Shown here: positions 16,776-26,194 of the stretch, one piece after another
Layout: every line of letters begins with the position of its first letter
How positions within the stretch are numbered: the stretch's first letter is position 1
Assembly: GCA_025352795.1 (NCBI GenBank)
Contig: JANXSF010000062.1
Span: 1-58,940, forward strand
DNA: 58,940 nucleotides
Direction: 5' to 3'
DNA from: Acidobacteriota bacterium
GTDB taxonomy: Bacteria > Acidobacteriota > Terriglobia > Bryobacterales > Bryobacteraceae
The notes under the pieces: model-generated
What the model was told of the DNA's origin: nothing
The model's database searches: none
The model's input: the letters and a program-made list of their open reading frames with translations, nothing else
Translations under genes and position numbers: made by a program

Positions 16776-18188
16776 ATGCTTCGACGAACCTTTGTTTTTC
16801 TGCTCATGTTTAACTCCTACGGAATAGGGCAAACAATCCTTCAAAAAATGGACCTTCAAGCTGCCCACTATGGGCAACTCTCACGCCAAATTTGGGAATC
16901 CCCGGAACTTGGATACAAGGAAGTCAAAAGTTCCACATTGCTAAAGGAAGAGTTGCGACGCAACGGGTTCCGCATTGACGAAAATATCGGCGGAATGCCT
17001 ACTGCTTTTGTGGCCACTTGGGGTTCAGGGAAACCGGTGATTGGAATTCTAGGTGAATATGACGCACTCCCGGGGCTATCCCAATCCGATCAACCTCGAA
17101 AAGAAATCCCGGTGACAGGAGGGCCGGGACATGGATGCGGCCACAACTTATTTGGGGTCGGTTCCGCATTCGCTGCGGTCAGCATTAAAGAGTACCTGGA
17201 ACAGACCAAAAAGCCCGGCACTGTACGATTTTTTGGAACTCCTGCGGAAGAAGGTGGCGGTGGCAAAATTTATATGGCTAGAGCTGGAGTCTTTAATGAC
17301 ACCGATGCCATGCTGGCCTGGCACCCTGACGATAAAAATGGTGCCAGCCTAAAAACTTCGCAAGCAAACATTTCGGCTAAATTCAGATTTCGGGGCAAAG
17401 CCGCCCATGCTTCCTTAGCCCCTGAAATGGGACGATCCGCCCTGGATGGCCTGCTTTTGTTCTCTCACGCCGTGGAATTGATGCGCGAACATGTGCCAGA
17501 GGCCACCCGCATCCATTACGTAATCACCAATGGTGGCGCGGCGCCCAACATTGTTCCCGATTTCGCGGAAAGCTATCTTTACCTGCGCTATCCCGACATG
17601 ATTGTGCTGGATGGCATGTGGAAGCGCCTGCTGAAAGCCGCCGAAGGTGCGGCCATGGCCACCGAAACCACTTTTCAACTTGAGCTGGTGAATAGCGTCT
17701 ACAACATCCTCCCCAACGATACCTTGGCTGCGCTTGCCGATAAAAACTTGCGACGAATTGGCGGCATTACTTACACCGCTGACGAAACCCGATTCGCGGA
17801 GACGATTCGCAAGAGTTTAGAAGGGAATTTGCCCCCTGTTGACCAAGCAAGAACCATTGAAAAAGCTACCCAAGGGCATGGCGGTGGATCCACCGATGTA
17901 GCCGATGTCAGTTGGATTGTCCCCACCACTGAATTCACGACCGCAACCACAGTGCCCGGCGTACCATTGCACAGTTGGCAATCGACAGCCTGCTCCGGTA
18001 CATCTATCGGCCGCAAAGGGATGGTGTTGGCCGCCAAAACACTCACTTTGACGGCGATTGATTTATACGAAAATCCAGAGTTACTGGTGGCTGCCCGGAA
18101 AGACTTTGATAAGCGTCGTGCTGGGCATACTTATCAATCGCGGATTCCGGCTGATCACCAGCCGCCACTTACATATCGCGATAAGTGA
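16776..18188 (+). CDS. Secreted M20-family metallo-amidohydrolase
   Basis: About 470 residues. Signal peptide 'MLRRTFVFLLMFNSYGIGQ', then an M20D-type hydrolase of the aminobenzoyl-glutamate/indole-acetyl amidohydrolase kind. Metal and catalytic motifs: 'GHGCGHNLFG', 'PAEEGGGGK', 'AWHPDD', and 'GHGGGSTDVADVSW'. A dimerisation domain lies in the middle. Family members cleave acyl-amino acid or p-aminobenzoyl-glutamate amides. ATG 16776 is preferred because the signal peptide starts there; ATG 16746 and 16770 are also in frame. No Shine-Dalgarno; TACACT (16763-16768) sits 7 nt before 16776, so the message may be leaderless. Confidence 0.88.
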   Translation: MLRRTFVFLLMFNSYGIGQTILQKMDLQAAHYGQLSRQIWESPELGYKEVKSSTLLKEELRRNGFRIDENIGGMPTAFVATWGSGKPVIGILGEYDALPGLSQSDQPRKEIPVTGGPGHGCGHNLFGVGSAFAAVSIKEYLEQTKKPGTVRFFGTPAEEGGGGKIYMARAGVFNDTDAMLAWHPDDKNGASLKTSQANISAKFRFRGKAAHASLAPEMGRSALDGLLLFSHAVELMREHVPEATRIHYVITNGGAAPNIVPDFAESYLYLRYPDMIVLDGMWKRLLKAAEGAAMATETTFQLELVNSVYNILPNDTLAALADKNLRRIGGITYTADETRFAETIRKSLEGNLPPVDQARTIEKATQGHGGGSTDVADVSWIVPTTEFTTATTVPGVPLHSWQSTACSGTSIGRKGMVLAAKTLTLTAIDLYENPELLVAARKDFDKRRAGHTYQSRIPADHQPPLTYRDK

Positions 18189-18191
18189 GTG

Positions 18192-19724
18192 TTACTTTGC
18201 CGGGTAACTCAATAAGTACGCCCGACGCTTTTCGACGAAGCTTTTTAAGCTCAAATTGGGTGGGGCGGTAGGCCCGTTGCCTGGTTCCACGCCATCTTCA
18301 GTAACTGACTTAGTGAATGCTGCAGTAGAAAGAACCTTTCGTGTATCGGCCTTCACTTCCTCAGCAATTACGGATTGATAATCTGCCACGATGGGGGCCA
18401 GCTTCTTCCAATCCAGCCACTTTTCAGCGATATCACGGATGTAACCCAAGTAGCGGGCACGCAGCGAAGGCACGGCTAAAAGCCTAAAAAGCAGCGCTTT
18501 TTCCGGATCATCGGCACCTTCAAATGGATCCAGATTGACACCGTCGCCAGCATTTTGTTCCCCACCACGACGACCCATTCTTTCTATCTCGCGAAAGGTC
18601 TCATTGGCATCCCAGGGAATGACGTGGAACTTACCTTTTTCGTCCGCATACAAGCTGTAGTCACTGGCCCTTACCCAGAAGCCATCGTTATTGATGACCG
18701 CTTTGTCCAGGGCTAAAAACTTAAGAGCTGCGTCCACATCCAGAATCGGTTCCAGTGTTTTTTCCAACTTGTCTGGAGGGGTTTGATTGAGCACTTTGCA
18801 AAGGTTCATCAGTTGCGCCCAGGACTTGTCGTTATCCTTGCTCTTGATACTGTAAATTGTCTTGTATTTTGACGGATCATCCCCTAAGTAAGCCAAGCCG
18901 CCCCTTCCGCGCGGACTTCCACCTACCTTCCAGCGGGCACCTTTGCCTGCGCCGAACCACTCCTGCGCCATATCAGAATTGATCTGTTGTGTATTGACAT
19001 AAACTCCCCAACTTTCCCCATTGATCACCACGTGGACCCAATTTGCTTTGGGAGCGGCAATGTATTGCCGGGCTACATGGTGGGAAAGCACGGTGCGCAC
19101 GAAGGTGGGATCGCCGCTAGAATTCAACAAATTTAAGGATCGATAGCCGCCCAGGCGTTGATCAGAATGAATGAAGTTCATGGAAAGACCAAGAGATCGC
19201 TTGCCGCTTTCGGGCACTGCCATAAATGAAGAAGCACCGCGAAAGTGCACCCCTACGTCCTGGTAAGTTTTGCCGTCCACAATCATCTTTGCGGGCACCT
19301 CCACATCGGTGTGATAGAAATCGGCCAATTCTTTTTCCCAATCTTTGTTGTCAAATTCCAGGAAAATGGTGCGCAGCACGTGGACGTCGTATAGCGGTTC
19401 TTTACCGTAACTTTTCACGTCGGCTGGTTTCAGCTTGCGGCCCGGTTTCCCTACAAAGGCGTTGCCGCCGCCGCCGCCAAATCCACTGCGACCTCGGCGA
19501 GGCAGCGATGCCAAGTGTTCCCGAGCGGCTTTGCGTTCCGCAGCGTTCAAGTAACCATCGCCATCTTTATCGAATTGATCTAACAACAGAGTCCGTTGCC
19601 CAGGGCCACCAGGTCCACCGAATCCACCACGACCTCCGGGACCACCCGGACCACCAGGTGGTTGAGCAAAAAGACTTACAGCGCACAGGGCGGTGATCAG
19701 AAATGGCAACATTCGCAAAGGCAT
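18192..19724 (-). CDS. Secreted CotH-family protein with EF-hand
   Basis: 510 residues. Signal peptide 'MLPFLITALCAVSLFAQ' after the start at 19724, then a Gly/Pro collagen-like tract and an EF-hand loop 'DKDGDGYLNAAE'. The remainder is a CotH kinase-like domain: 'VGVHFRGASSFM', 'LNLLNSSGDPTFVR', 'INGESWGVYVNTQQIN', and 'DKAVINNDGFW' to 'HVIPWDANETF'. CotH enzymes phosphorylate secreted or spore proteins. Start 19724 excludes a 16-residue upstream extension that lacks signal features. The stop is 3 nt from the M20 gene (convergent). Divergent from a DUF4159 gene that shares the Gly/Arg-rich style. Confidence 0.88.
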   Translation of the reverse strand: MPLRMLPFLITALCAVSLFAQPPGGPGGPGGRGGFGGPGGPGQRTLLLDQFDKDGDGYLNAAERKAAREHLASLPRRGRSGFGGGGGNAFVGKPGRKLKPADVKSYGKEPLYDVHVLRTIFLEFDNKDWEKELADFYHTDVEVPAKMIVDGKTYQDVGVHFRGASSFMAVPESGKRSLGLSMNFIHSDQRLGGYRSLNLLNSSGDPTFVRTVLSHHVARQYIAAPKANWVHVVINGESWGVYVNTQQINSDMAQEWFGAGKGARWKVGGSPRGRGGLAYLGDDPSKYKTIYSIKSKDNDKSWAQLMNLCKVLNQTPPDKLEKTLEPILDVDAALKFLALDKAVINNDGFWVRASDYSLYADEKGKFHVIPWDANETFREIERMGRRGGEQNAGDGVNLDPFEGADDPEKALLFRLLAVPSLRARYLGYIRDIAEKWLDWKKLAPIVADYQSVIAEEVKADTRKVLSTAAFTKSVTEDGVEPGNGPTAPPNLSLKSFVEKRRAYLLSYPAK

Positions 19725-19835
19725 AGGGGAAGCATACTCTGCTGGTCCCAGCAGGTCTACCAGCAGGGTCAATTCTTGACATATCTTTACATTGAATCGT
19801 CATACAGGCATGGCCGTGGAGCCCCAATCCGGGTG

Positions 19836-19841
19836 TATACT
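19836..19841 (+). promoter_or_regulatory. -10 element of the DUF4159 gene
   Basis: TATACT lies 17 nt before the ATG at 19859, preceded by TG. No clear -35 is visible at 17 nt. The predicted leader is about 10 nt with no Shine-Dalgarno. Confidence 0.45.
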
Positions 19842-19858
19842 CACGTCAGCTTAACGAA

Positions 19859-20713
19859 ATGAATTTAAGACCGAAACTTTATCCGCTGGTACCCCATTTC
19901 CTGGTGGGAGCTTGTGTGTGCGGATTTCTCGGCTTGGCTTTTGCGCAAAAACCGTTTCGCGAATTCATCCCCATGGAAGGTGCCGATAGCGCGGCAAACC
20001 TTCCCGTGGATTATCAGCAAAAGACGGAATTTGTTCTGGGGCGACTGATGTATCCATCGGGCCCAGGGGGTCGCGGTGGACGTGGTGGTGGGAACTGGCT
20101 GAATGGCGGGACCAACTGGACGGTGGATTACCCACGTGGAGATCGGACCTTTGCCGCAAGCATCCGCCGACTCACTCGCATTGACGTGCGCTCTGTGGAG
20201 CAACCAGTTAACCCCGACGAAGGCGATGATATTTTCTACTGGCCCTATCTTCACGTCGGCATGCCCACTAACTGGAATCTTACCGATGCGCAAGCTGCCA
20301 AGATACGTGAGTATCTGCTGCGGGGTGGCTTTTTATTGTGTGATAGTTACTTTGGCACAGCCGAATGGGAAGGCTTTATAGTGGGTCTGAAGAAGATATT
20401 TCCCGACAAAGAAGTGGTTGACCTCCCCGACGGCGATCCAATCTTTCACAATGTGTTTGACATTACGGAAAAGTACCAAGTGGGCAATTTCCGATCCATG
20501 CAGCGCAACGGCAATACCTATCGGAGTGACGGCAACATACCGCGTTGGCGGGGCATTCGCGATGATAGTGGTCGAGTGATGATCATGATGACCTTCAACA
20601 ACGATTTAGGAGATTCCTGGCAATTGGCCGACAATCCACAATACCCGGAAAAGTTTTCCTCGTTAGGAATACGGTTAGGTGTGAATTTTGTGGTGTACAC
20701 CATGACCCACTGA
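19859..20713 (+). CDS. Secreted DUF4159-domain protein
   Basis: 284 residues with a signal segment (about 11-30, 'FLVGACVCGFLGLAFAQ'). Then a Gly/Arg-rich linker 'GGRGGRGGGN' and a DUF4159 domain: 'DYPRGDRTFAASIRRLT', 'YLRGGFLLCDSYFG' in outline, 'GLKKIFPDKEVVDLPDGDPI', and 'YTMTH' at the end. DUF4159 has a glutaminase-like (GATase1-type) fold and is common in acidobacteria and planctomycetes; function not established. Transcribed away from the CotH protein. Confidence 0.85.
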   Translation: MNLRPKLYPLVPHFLVGACVCGFLGLAFAQKPFREFIPMEGADSAANLPVDYQQKTEFVLGRLMYPSGPGGRGGRGGGNWLNGGTNWTVDYPRGDRTFAASIRRLTRIDVRSVEQPVNPDEGDDIFYWPYLHVGMPTNWNLTDAQAAKIREYLLRGGFLLCDSYFGTAEWEGFIVGLKKIFPDKEVVDLPDGDPIFHNVFDITEKYQVGNFRSMQRNGNTYRSDGNIPRWRGIRDDSGRVMIMMTFNNDLGDSWQLADNPQYPEKFSSLGIRLGVNFVVYTMTH

Positions 20714-20841
20714 ATATTTCGAAAAACCAACGCCGAAAGAAACCGCTTTGTAACATGTCAGTTACCGCTTATTCTATTCGCAAGTGTGGTTAAGAGTCCG
20801 GTTCCGTTAATTCTGTCAGTACAAAAAAGGGGCATCTTGTC

Positions 20842-23800
20842 ATGTTTCGTCACCTAGTTGTGTGTGTAAGCTTTATTTCCATTCTTGCGGCGCAAACCAA
20901 TCGTGGCAGCATCAGCGGTACGGTGAAGGACGCCACTGGATCGGTTGTCCCAGGGGCATCCATTGTTGTCACCAATTCCGGCACCAACGAAACCCGCCGA
21001 TTGGTGAGCAGTCCTTTGGGTTCATTCATGGTTCCCGATTTGGATCCGGTCACCTATGAAATCGCCGTGGAAGCGAAGGGCTTTAAAAAGCAACTGGTGG
21101 ATAAAGTGAAAGTGGATACAGCCTCAGTAGCCGCCGTGATCATCACGTTGCAGGCCGGTTCCATTGACACCACCATTACAGTTTCAGGCGACGCGGTCAC
21201 CATCAATACGGAATCTGGCACAACCAGCAGCACCGTTACGGAACGGCAGATTCAGGACATCCCACTATCCAACCGAAGCGCGCTCGATCTGGCATTGACT
21301 CAACCGAACGTATCTGGCGATGCGGGAAGTGAAAATCCTTTGTTGGTGAGCGTCACCACTTGCCCTGGTTGCAATTTGAGCGTCAACGGCGGTAGACCGT
21401 TAAGCACATTGATTATGGCCGATGGAACCAACAACACGGGCATCAGTCTGGCCCGCACCATGGTTAGCTTCACTCCGGAAACGGTGCAGGAGTTTACGGT
21501 GCAGACCTCGGCCTACTCGGCTGAATATGGAACAACGGGTGGCGGCGTAATCAATGCCACTACGAAATCGGGCACCAATCAATTTAACGGGACAGCGCTT
21601 TGGTACAACCGCAACCCGGCGTTCGCTGCTGGGCCATTCACTTTGGCCACCAACAACCGTCCCCAGCCGACCCTGAAGTATAACCAGTTCCATGCTTCTT
21701 TCGGCGGACCACTGATTATTCCCAAGCTCTACAATGGCAAGAATAAGACGTTCTTCTTTGCCGCCTATGAACCACAATATCGTCGCGATCATTTGGATCA
21801 GTACGGCTTGCTTCCAACGGAAGGAATGCGCCAGGGCGATTTCAGCGGCTTAGTCAACACCCCCAGCGGGTGGCTTCCACAATCTGTAGTTCAGCGCTTT
21901 CAGACCACTGCTCCTAATGCAGTGACCGCTACCGATAGCGCCATCTATCAAAACTATAGTGTGGTAAATGGCAACCAGTTCGTGTTGAACCCGGTACCCG
22001 CGGCAGGCACTACGTACACTCCCTTTCCTGGCAACATTATTCCCAAGAGCCTGCTTGATACTTCCGCGCAGAAGGCTTTGGGATACATTATTCCTGCATC
22101 CGATTACTACCTGAACAGCAACGGCCTGATTTCCAATGCCGTTGTGCCGCGTTTACTGACCCAGAATGATCGACGGTTCACCTTGCGTATTGATCAAATT
22201 ATCAGCAGCAAGAATCGCATCAATGGGCGTTACACGGCCACCCCCATAATTAAAACGCAGCTTGCCCCAGTAAGCCCCACAACCAATGGTGCCGATTACA
22301 GCTATGCCAAACAAGCCATGCTGGCAGACACCCATACCATTTCCGCTGTGATGTTCAACGACTTGCGTTTGAACTATACCCGTGGGCGATTCAGCAACAC
22401 TACTGCTCCAGAGTATGACGCAGCCACTGGCACCAATCTGAATACGATTCTTGGTTTGCCGAACATCACCAAAGGCGGCGTGCCTTCTTTAAGTGGCCTT
22501 TTTCCTGGTTCTTCATTTGGTGGCGGTGGCAGCACGGCGACTGGGATTGGAGGAGGCGGTTCCACCAATGTTGAGGATCGCGAAGAACGCTATGCGCTGA
22601 CTGACATCTTCTACTATCAGCGTGGACGAATGAGCTGGAAATTCGGTGTGGATATTTCCCATGCGCTGCAAAACGTCATCCCGCTGTTTGCTGCACTGGG
22701 TGGACAATATCCGTTCAATGCGATTCAAACCAATTCCAACGGAACCGCCACCGGCACCGGCGGCCAGGCGTTTGCCAGCTTTTTGTTAGGCGTGCCCAAT
22801 GGCAACGTCACTCTGCGCAGCACGCTGATTCCTTACTACTACCGCTGGAATAACTTTGCGGGCTTTGTGCAGAACGATTGGAAAGCGAAGCCGAACCTAA
22901 CCTTCAACCTTGGCGTCCGCTACAACCTGCAAACTCCGCGTACAGAAAAGTATGATAACCAGGGCGTGTTCCGTGTCGATATGGCGCAGTCTGTGAATCT
23001 TCCCGCTCCACTTACTCTTCAGAACGGGCAGGTTGTAACATCCACTCAGGTTCCGCCGTTTGTGTTCTCTGGCCGTGGCGGCAATTCGCGCTATCTGACT
23101 CCAGTGGATTATCTGGGCTTTGAGCCGCGCTTCGGCTTTGCCTGGAGCCCCGGCTTACTGGCATCGAAACGGGTCACCGTGCGCGGTGGTTATGGACTTT
23201 CGCACGCGCCCATCAGCGGTTCCTTCCGCTTGCCCACGCCCGATTTCGGAGCCACGCAGCCTTTCGCATCCACCTCGCCTTCCACCACAGCCAACCCGCA
23301 GTACGTGTTGCGCCTGGGTTCCAACCCACCAGTGATCTCTGCAACAACACCGGCGCAAGCCATTGGCGCACCGGCCAACGGCATTGTAACTACCAACAGC
23401 CTTTACTACCAAAGCAGCATCGGCGGCTACGCGGTGTCCAGTAACTTCCACACGCCATACAGCCAAAATTGGAACCTGACCTTATCGTGGCAAGCCAATC
23501 ACACAACCACTGTTGAAGTAGCTTATGTGGGCAACAAGGGGACCCATCTGTTCCTGCCGCGTGAAAATATCAACCCGAAGAACATTTCTCTTATCCAGGC
23601 ACAGAATGCGTTGGGTGTGAACACCACCACGGCGATCAACGATCCACTGGGCCGTCTGAATCCATCCAATGGCCGCCTGCTCACTGTGCAGAACGGCAGC
23701 CTGGGCAGTCCCTATCTGGGGTTCTCAACTCTCTATGAACTGTTCGATGCAGCGGCCAACAGTATTCGTCATGCCGGTTACATCAACGTAACCCATCGCG

Positions 23801-24837
23801 TAGCCAAGGGCCTCACTTTCACGGCGAATTACACACTGGCTAAATCGATTGACGATGCCTCCAGTTCCGGCGGCGATAAGAACGTGCTCACCCCGGTGGG
23901 TGGCCAGACTGACGGCCAGGTGGCGTTTGGTGGCACTCGTCAAAACGACCGTTCTGTATCCACTTACGATCAGCGCCACGTCCTCAATGGCACTTACATT
24001 TACGATCTACCGTTCGGCCGTGGTCGGGCTATCGGAAAGAATATGTGGAGACCGTTAAACCTGATCGCTGGTGGCTGGACCACATCGGGTGTCATTCGTA
24101 TGAGCGGTGGCTTCCCGGCCATGGCGACGCTTTCCGACGCTAATCAATTAGGGGATCTGACGCACACCATTCGTCCCGATATCAACCCCGGCGTGCCGCT
24201 TCTCAATCCGTTATACAATCGCAGTTGCCCCATTGGTGCGGGTTGCCAACCGTACCTAAACCCGTCAGCATTCATGCGCCCGGCTGTGGGCTCGTTAGGT
24301 ACGACACCACGCACTTTGGATGGCGCCCGTGGACCTCTGAATCATTTCTTTGATATGTCCATTCAGAAGAATTTCGCCATTGGGGAGCGTCGCCGAGTGC
24401 AGTTCCGTGTGGACTTTCTGAACGCCTTCAACCACCCCACCTTCCGCGTGTTTCCGAATAACGCTGGTGGCACCGACTTGTTCAACAACGCCCCAACCAC
24501 CACGGCGCTCACCGCTGCTGATTACAACACTTGGGCCACCATTAACAATCAACCCTTGGCAGCTACTGATGCCGGGACTACGCAGTTGAACGCGATTAAT
24601 GCCATGGTGAACACATTTCGTGCAGGCGGAGTAGCTACCGGCGCACTGCCCTTGAACTTTTTCACTGTCCCGCTGCCTGCAAATTTTTATGGAAAGGCGG
24701 CACCCACTTACAACATCACCACACCGGAAGGCTATAAGTTATTCCGCTTGCGTCAACAATGGAATACTGGCGGTGGCGTGTTGTATAACAGTGGTGTGCC
24801 GCGCTATATTCAGTTCGGGATCAAGTTGTATTTCTAA
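20842..24837 (+). CDS. Oar-like TonB-dependent outer-membrane receptor
   Basis: 1331 residues. Signal peptide to about residue 18 ('ILAAQ'), then a carboxypeptidase-regulatory-like beta-sandwich (about 20-105, 'RGSISGTVKDATGSVVPGA'). A plug domain follows ('VQEFTVQTSAYSAEYG', about 213-228), then a very long beta barrel ending in an aromatic residue ('FGIKLYF'). This architecture is the Oar/acidobacterial adventurous-motility type, used for import of large ligands or for surface functions. AAGGGG 9 nt upstream. Ends 8 nt from the convergent FAD gene. The substrate cannot be inferred. Confidence 0.95.
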   Translation: MFRHLVVCVSFISILAAQTNRGSISGTVKDATGSVVPGASIVVTNSGTNETRRLVSSPLGSFMVPDLDPVTYEIAVEAKGFKKQLVDKVKVDTASVAAVIITLQAGSIDTTITVSGDAVTINTESGTTSSTVTERQIQDIPLSNRSALDLALTQPNVSGDAGSENPLLVSVTTCPGCNLSVNGGRPLSTLIMADGTNNTGISLARTMVSFTPETVQEFTVQTSAYSAEYGTTGGGVINATTKSGTNQFNGTALWYNRNPAFAAGPFTLATNNRPQPTLKYNQFHASFGGPLIIPKLYNGKNKTFFFAAYEPQYRRDHLDQYGLLPTEGMRQGDFSGLVNTPSGWLPQSVVQRFQTTAPNAVTATDSAIYQNYSVVNGNQFVLNPVPAAGTTYTPFPGNIIPKSLLDTSAQKALGYIIPASDYYLNSNGLISNAVVPRLLTQNDRRFTLRIDQIISSKNRINGRYTATPIIKTQLAPVSPTTNGADYSYAKQAMLADTHTISAVMFNDLRLNYTRGRFSNTTAPEYDAATGTNLNTILGLPNITKGGVPSLSGLFPGSSFGGGGSTATGIGGGGSTNVEDREERYALTDIFYYQRGRMSWKFGVDISHALQNVIPLFAALGGQYPFNAIQTNSNGTATGTGGQAFASFLLGVPNGNVTLRSTLIPYYYRWNNFAGFVQNDWKAKPNLTFNLGVRYNLQTPRTEKYDNQGVFRVDMAQSVNLPAPLTLQNGQVVTSTQVPPFVFSGRGGNSRYLTPVDYLGFEPRFGFAWSPGLLASKRVTVRGGYGLSHAPISGSFRLPTPDFGATQPFASTSPSTTANPQYVLRLGSNPPVISATTPAQAIGAPANGIVTTNSLYYQSSIGGYAVSSNFHTPYSQNWNLTLSWQANHTTTVEVAYVGNKGTHLFLPRENINPKNISLIQAQNALGVNTTTAINDPLGRLNPSNGRLLTVQNGSLGSPYLGFSTLYELFDAAANSIRHAGYINVTHRVAKGLTFTANYTLAKSIDDASSSGGDKNVLTPVGGQTDGQVAFGGTRQNDRSVSTYDQRHVLNGTYIYDLPFGRGRAIGKNMWRPLNLIAGGWTTSGVIRMSGGFPAMATLSDANQLGDLTHTIRPDINPGVPLLNPLYNRSCPIGAGCQPYLNPSAFMRPAVGSLGTTPRTLDGARGPLNHFFDMSIQKNFAIGERRRVQFRVDFLNAFNHPTFRVFPNNAGGTDLFNNAPTTTALTAADYNTWATINNQPLAATDAGTTQLNAINAMVNTFRAGGVATGALPLNFFTVPLPANFYGKAAPTYNITTPEGYKLFRLRQQWNTGGGVLYNSGVPRYIQFGIKLYF

Positions 24838-24845
24838 GTAGGGAA

Positions 24846-26150
24846 TTACGGTCGAGCACCGTCGGGTAAAACAAGTTCATTTACTCGACTCCCGGAAGCA
24901 TCCCCTGCGCTATTCCAAGCTCCAGGGGCAGTCTTCCCCTCTGCGTAAAGTGCTTCTAACGGGGCCCAGACTTTATCTACCCTGTCGGTAAACAAATCGC
25001 CAATTAATAGATCAGTCACGGTGCCTCGTAAATCGGGATTGACGCGGATGAATTTACCGAAGTTGAATCCATCGTAGAACTCGCAAACCAAACGGCGCAT
25101 GCGGTCCATGCCCTGGTTGAAGCCCGGTCCCCACTTACCCAGTTGTGCGCTGGAATAGTTTCCAGATTCCAGCCCTTCCACAATCGCCTCAGCCGCCAGT
25201 TCACCGGACTTCAAGGCCAGCAGTACGCCGGAAGAATATAGCGGATCAAGGAAGCCGAATGCGTCTCCTACCAACACCCAACCATCGCCAGCCACTTGGG
25301 TGGCCCTGTACGAATAATCGCGGGTAGCGAAGTAGCCGGTCACCTGATGGGCATTGGCGATGCGTTCTTTGATTGCCGGGCAGCGTTCCACCTGATCTTT
25401 GTAAGTCTGTTCGTGGCTAACCCGACCCTTAAACAGATTGTCGAATGGTGCTACCACGCCCACGCTGATGCGGTTATCGTGCAACGGAATGTACCAGAAC
25501 CAGCCCTGCTTATCTTCAGTCTGAAGGACAATAGTGGCCCCTTCATCCTTGCCCGTATCGCGGTAAGCACCTTGCCAGTAAGTCCAAATGGCCCCTTTGT
25601 TAAGCACTGGGTCCCACACTCGCAACTTCTTTTTCTGTTGAATCAGGCCACTTTGACCGCTGGCGTCTACAACCACCTTGGCTCGTACTTCTTCAATTGA
25701 ACCGTCAGGATGCCGGGCAACTACCCCAACAGCTTGGTCTCCTTCGAACAGCACTTCGCTAATATGCACGCCCTCTTCCGCCTTCACCCCGTGTTCGCGC
25801 GCATTGGTCAGCATCATCATGTCGAACTCGCTGCGAACCACTTGCCACGTTTGGGAACATTCGTGAGGTTTGTTATCAGAGAAATAAAAGGGTGCGGAAA
25901 GTTTGCCATTCGCGCTCACAAATTGAACGCTATGCTTTTTCACAAAGTGGCTCTTTCGCAACTTGTCCAGCATGCCCAACTTCTCCAGAACCCAATACGT
26001 TTCTGGAATCAGCGATTCGCCAATGTGGAAGCGTGGAAACCGTTCCCGCTCAAACAATCGGACATTAAATCCACGCTGGGCAATGAGAGTGGAAACAGTG
26101 GATCCGGCGGGTCCGCCGCCAATAACGATTACGTCTGGATTATTGCTCAT
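24846..26150 (-). CDS. FAD-dependent oxidoreductase, halogenase-like
   Basis: About 434 residues. The FAD-binding GxGxxG motif 'VIGGGPAGSTVSTLIAQRG' is at the N-terminus, then 'FPRFHIGESLIPET', the halogenase-type motif 'GWFWYIP' (W-x-W-x-I-P) and 'VGDAFGFLDPLYSSG'. Related proteins include flavin-dependent tryptophan/phenol halogenases and geranylgeranyl reductases. The W-x-W-x-I-P motif supports halogenase affinity but does not prove it. Start 26150 (MSNNPDVIVIGG). TATAAT lies 9 nt upstream on this strand with no Shine-Dalgarno, so the transcript may be leaderless. Divergent from the FMN oxidase gene. Confidence 0.82.
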   Translation of the reverse strand: MSNNPDVIVIGGGPAGSTVSTLIAQRGFNVRLFERERFPRFHIGESLIPETYWVLEKLGMLDKLRKSHFVKKHSVQFVSANGKLSAPFYFSDNKPHECSQTWQVVRSEFDMMMLTNAREHGVKAEEGVHISEVLFEGDQAVGVVARHPDGSIEEVRAKVVVDASGQSGLIQQKKKLRVWDPVLNKGAIWTYWQGAYRDTGKDEGATIVLQTEDKQGWFWYIPLHDNRISVGVVAPFDNLFKGRVSHEQTYKDQVERCPAIKERIANAHQVTGYFATRDYSYRATQVAGDGWVLVGDAFGFLDPLYSSGVLLALKSGELAAEAIVEGLESGNYSSAQLGKWGPGFNQGMDRMRRLVCEFYDGFNFGKFIRVNPDLRGTVTDLLIGDLFTDRVDKVWAPLEALYAEGKTAPGAWNSAGDASGSRVNELVLPDGARP

Positions 26151-26194
26151 CTGTAGGAGATTATAGCTTGGATCTGGCATAAACTAGATTTGTG

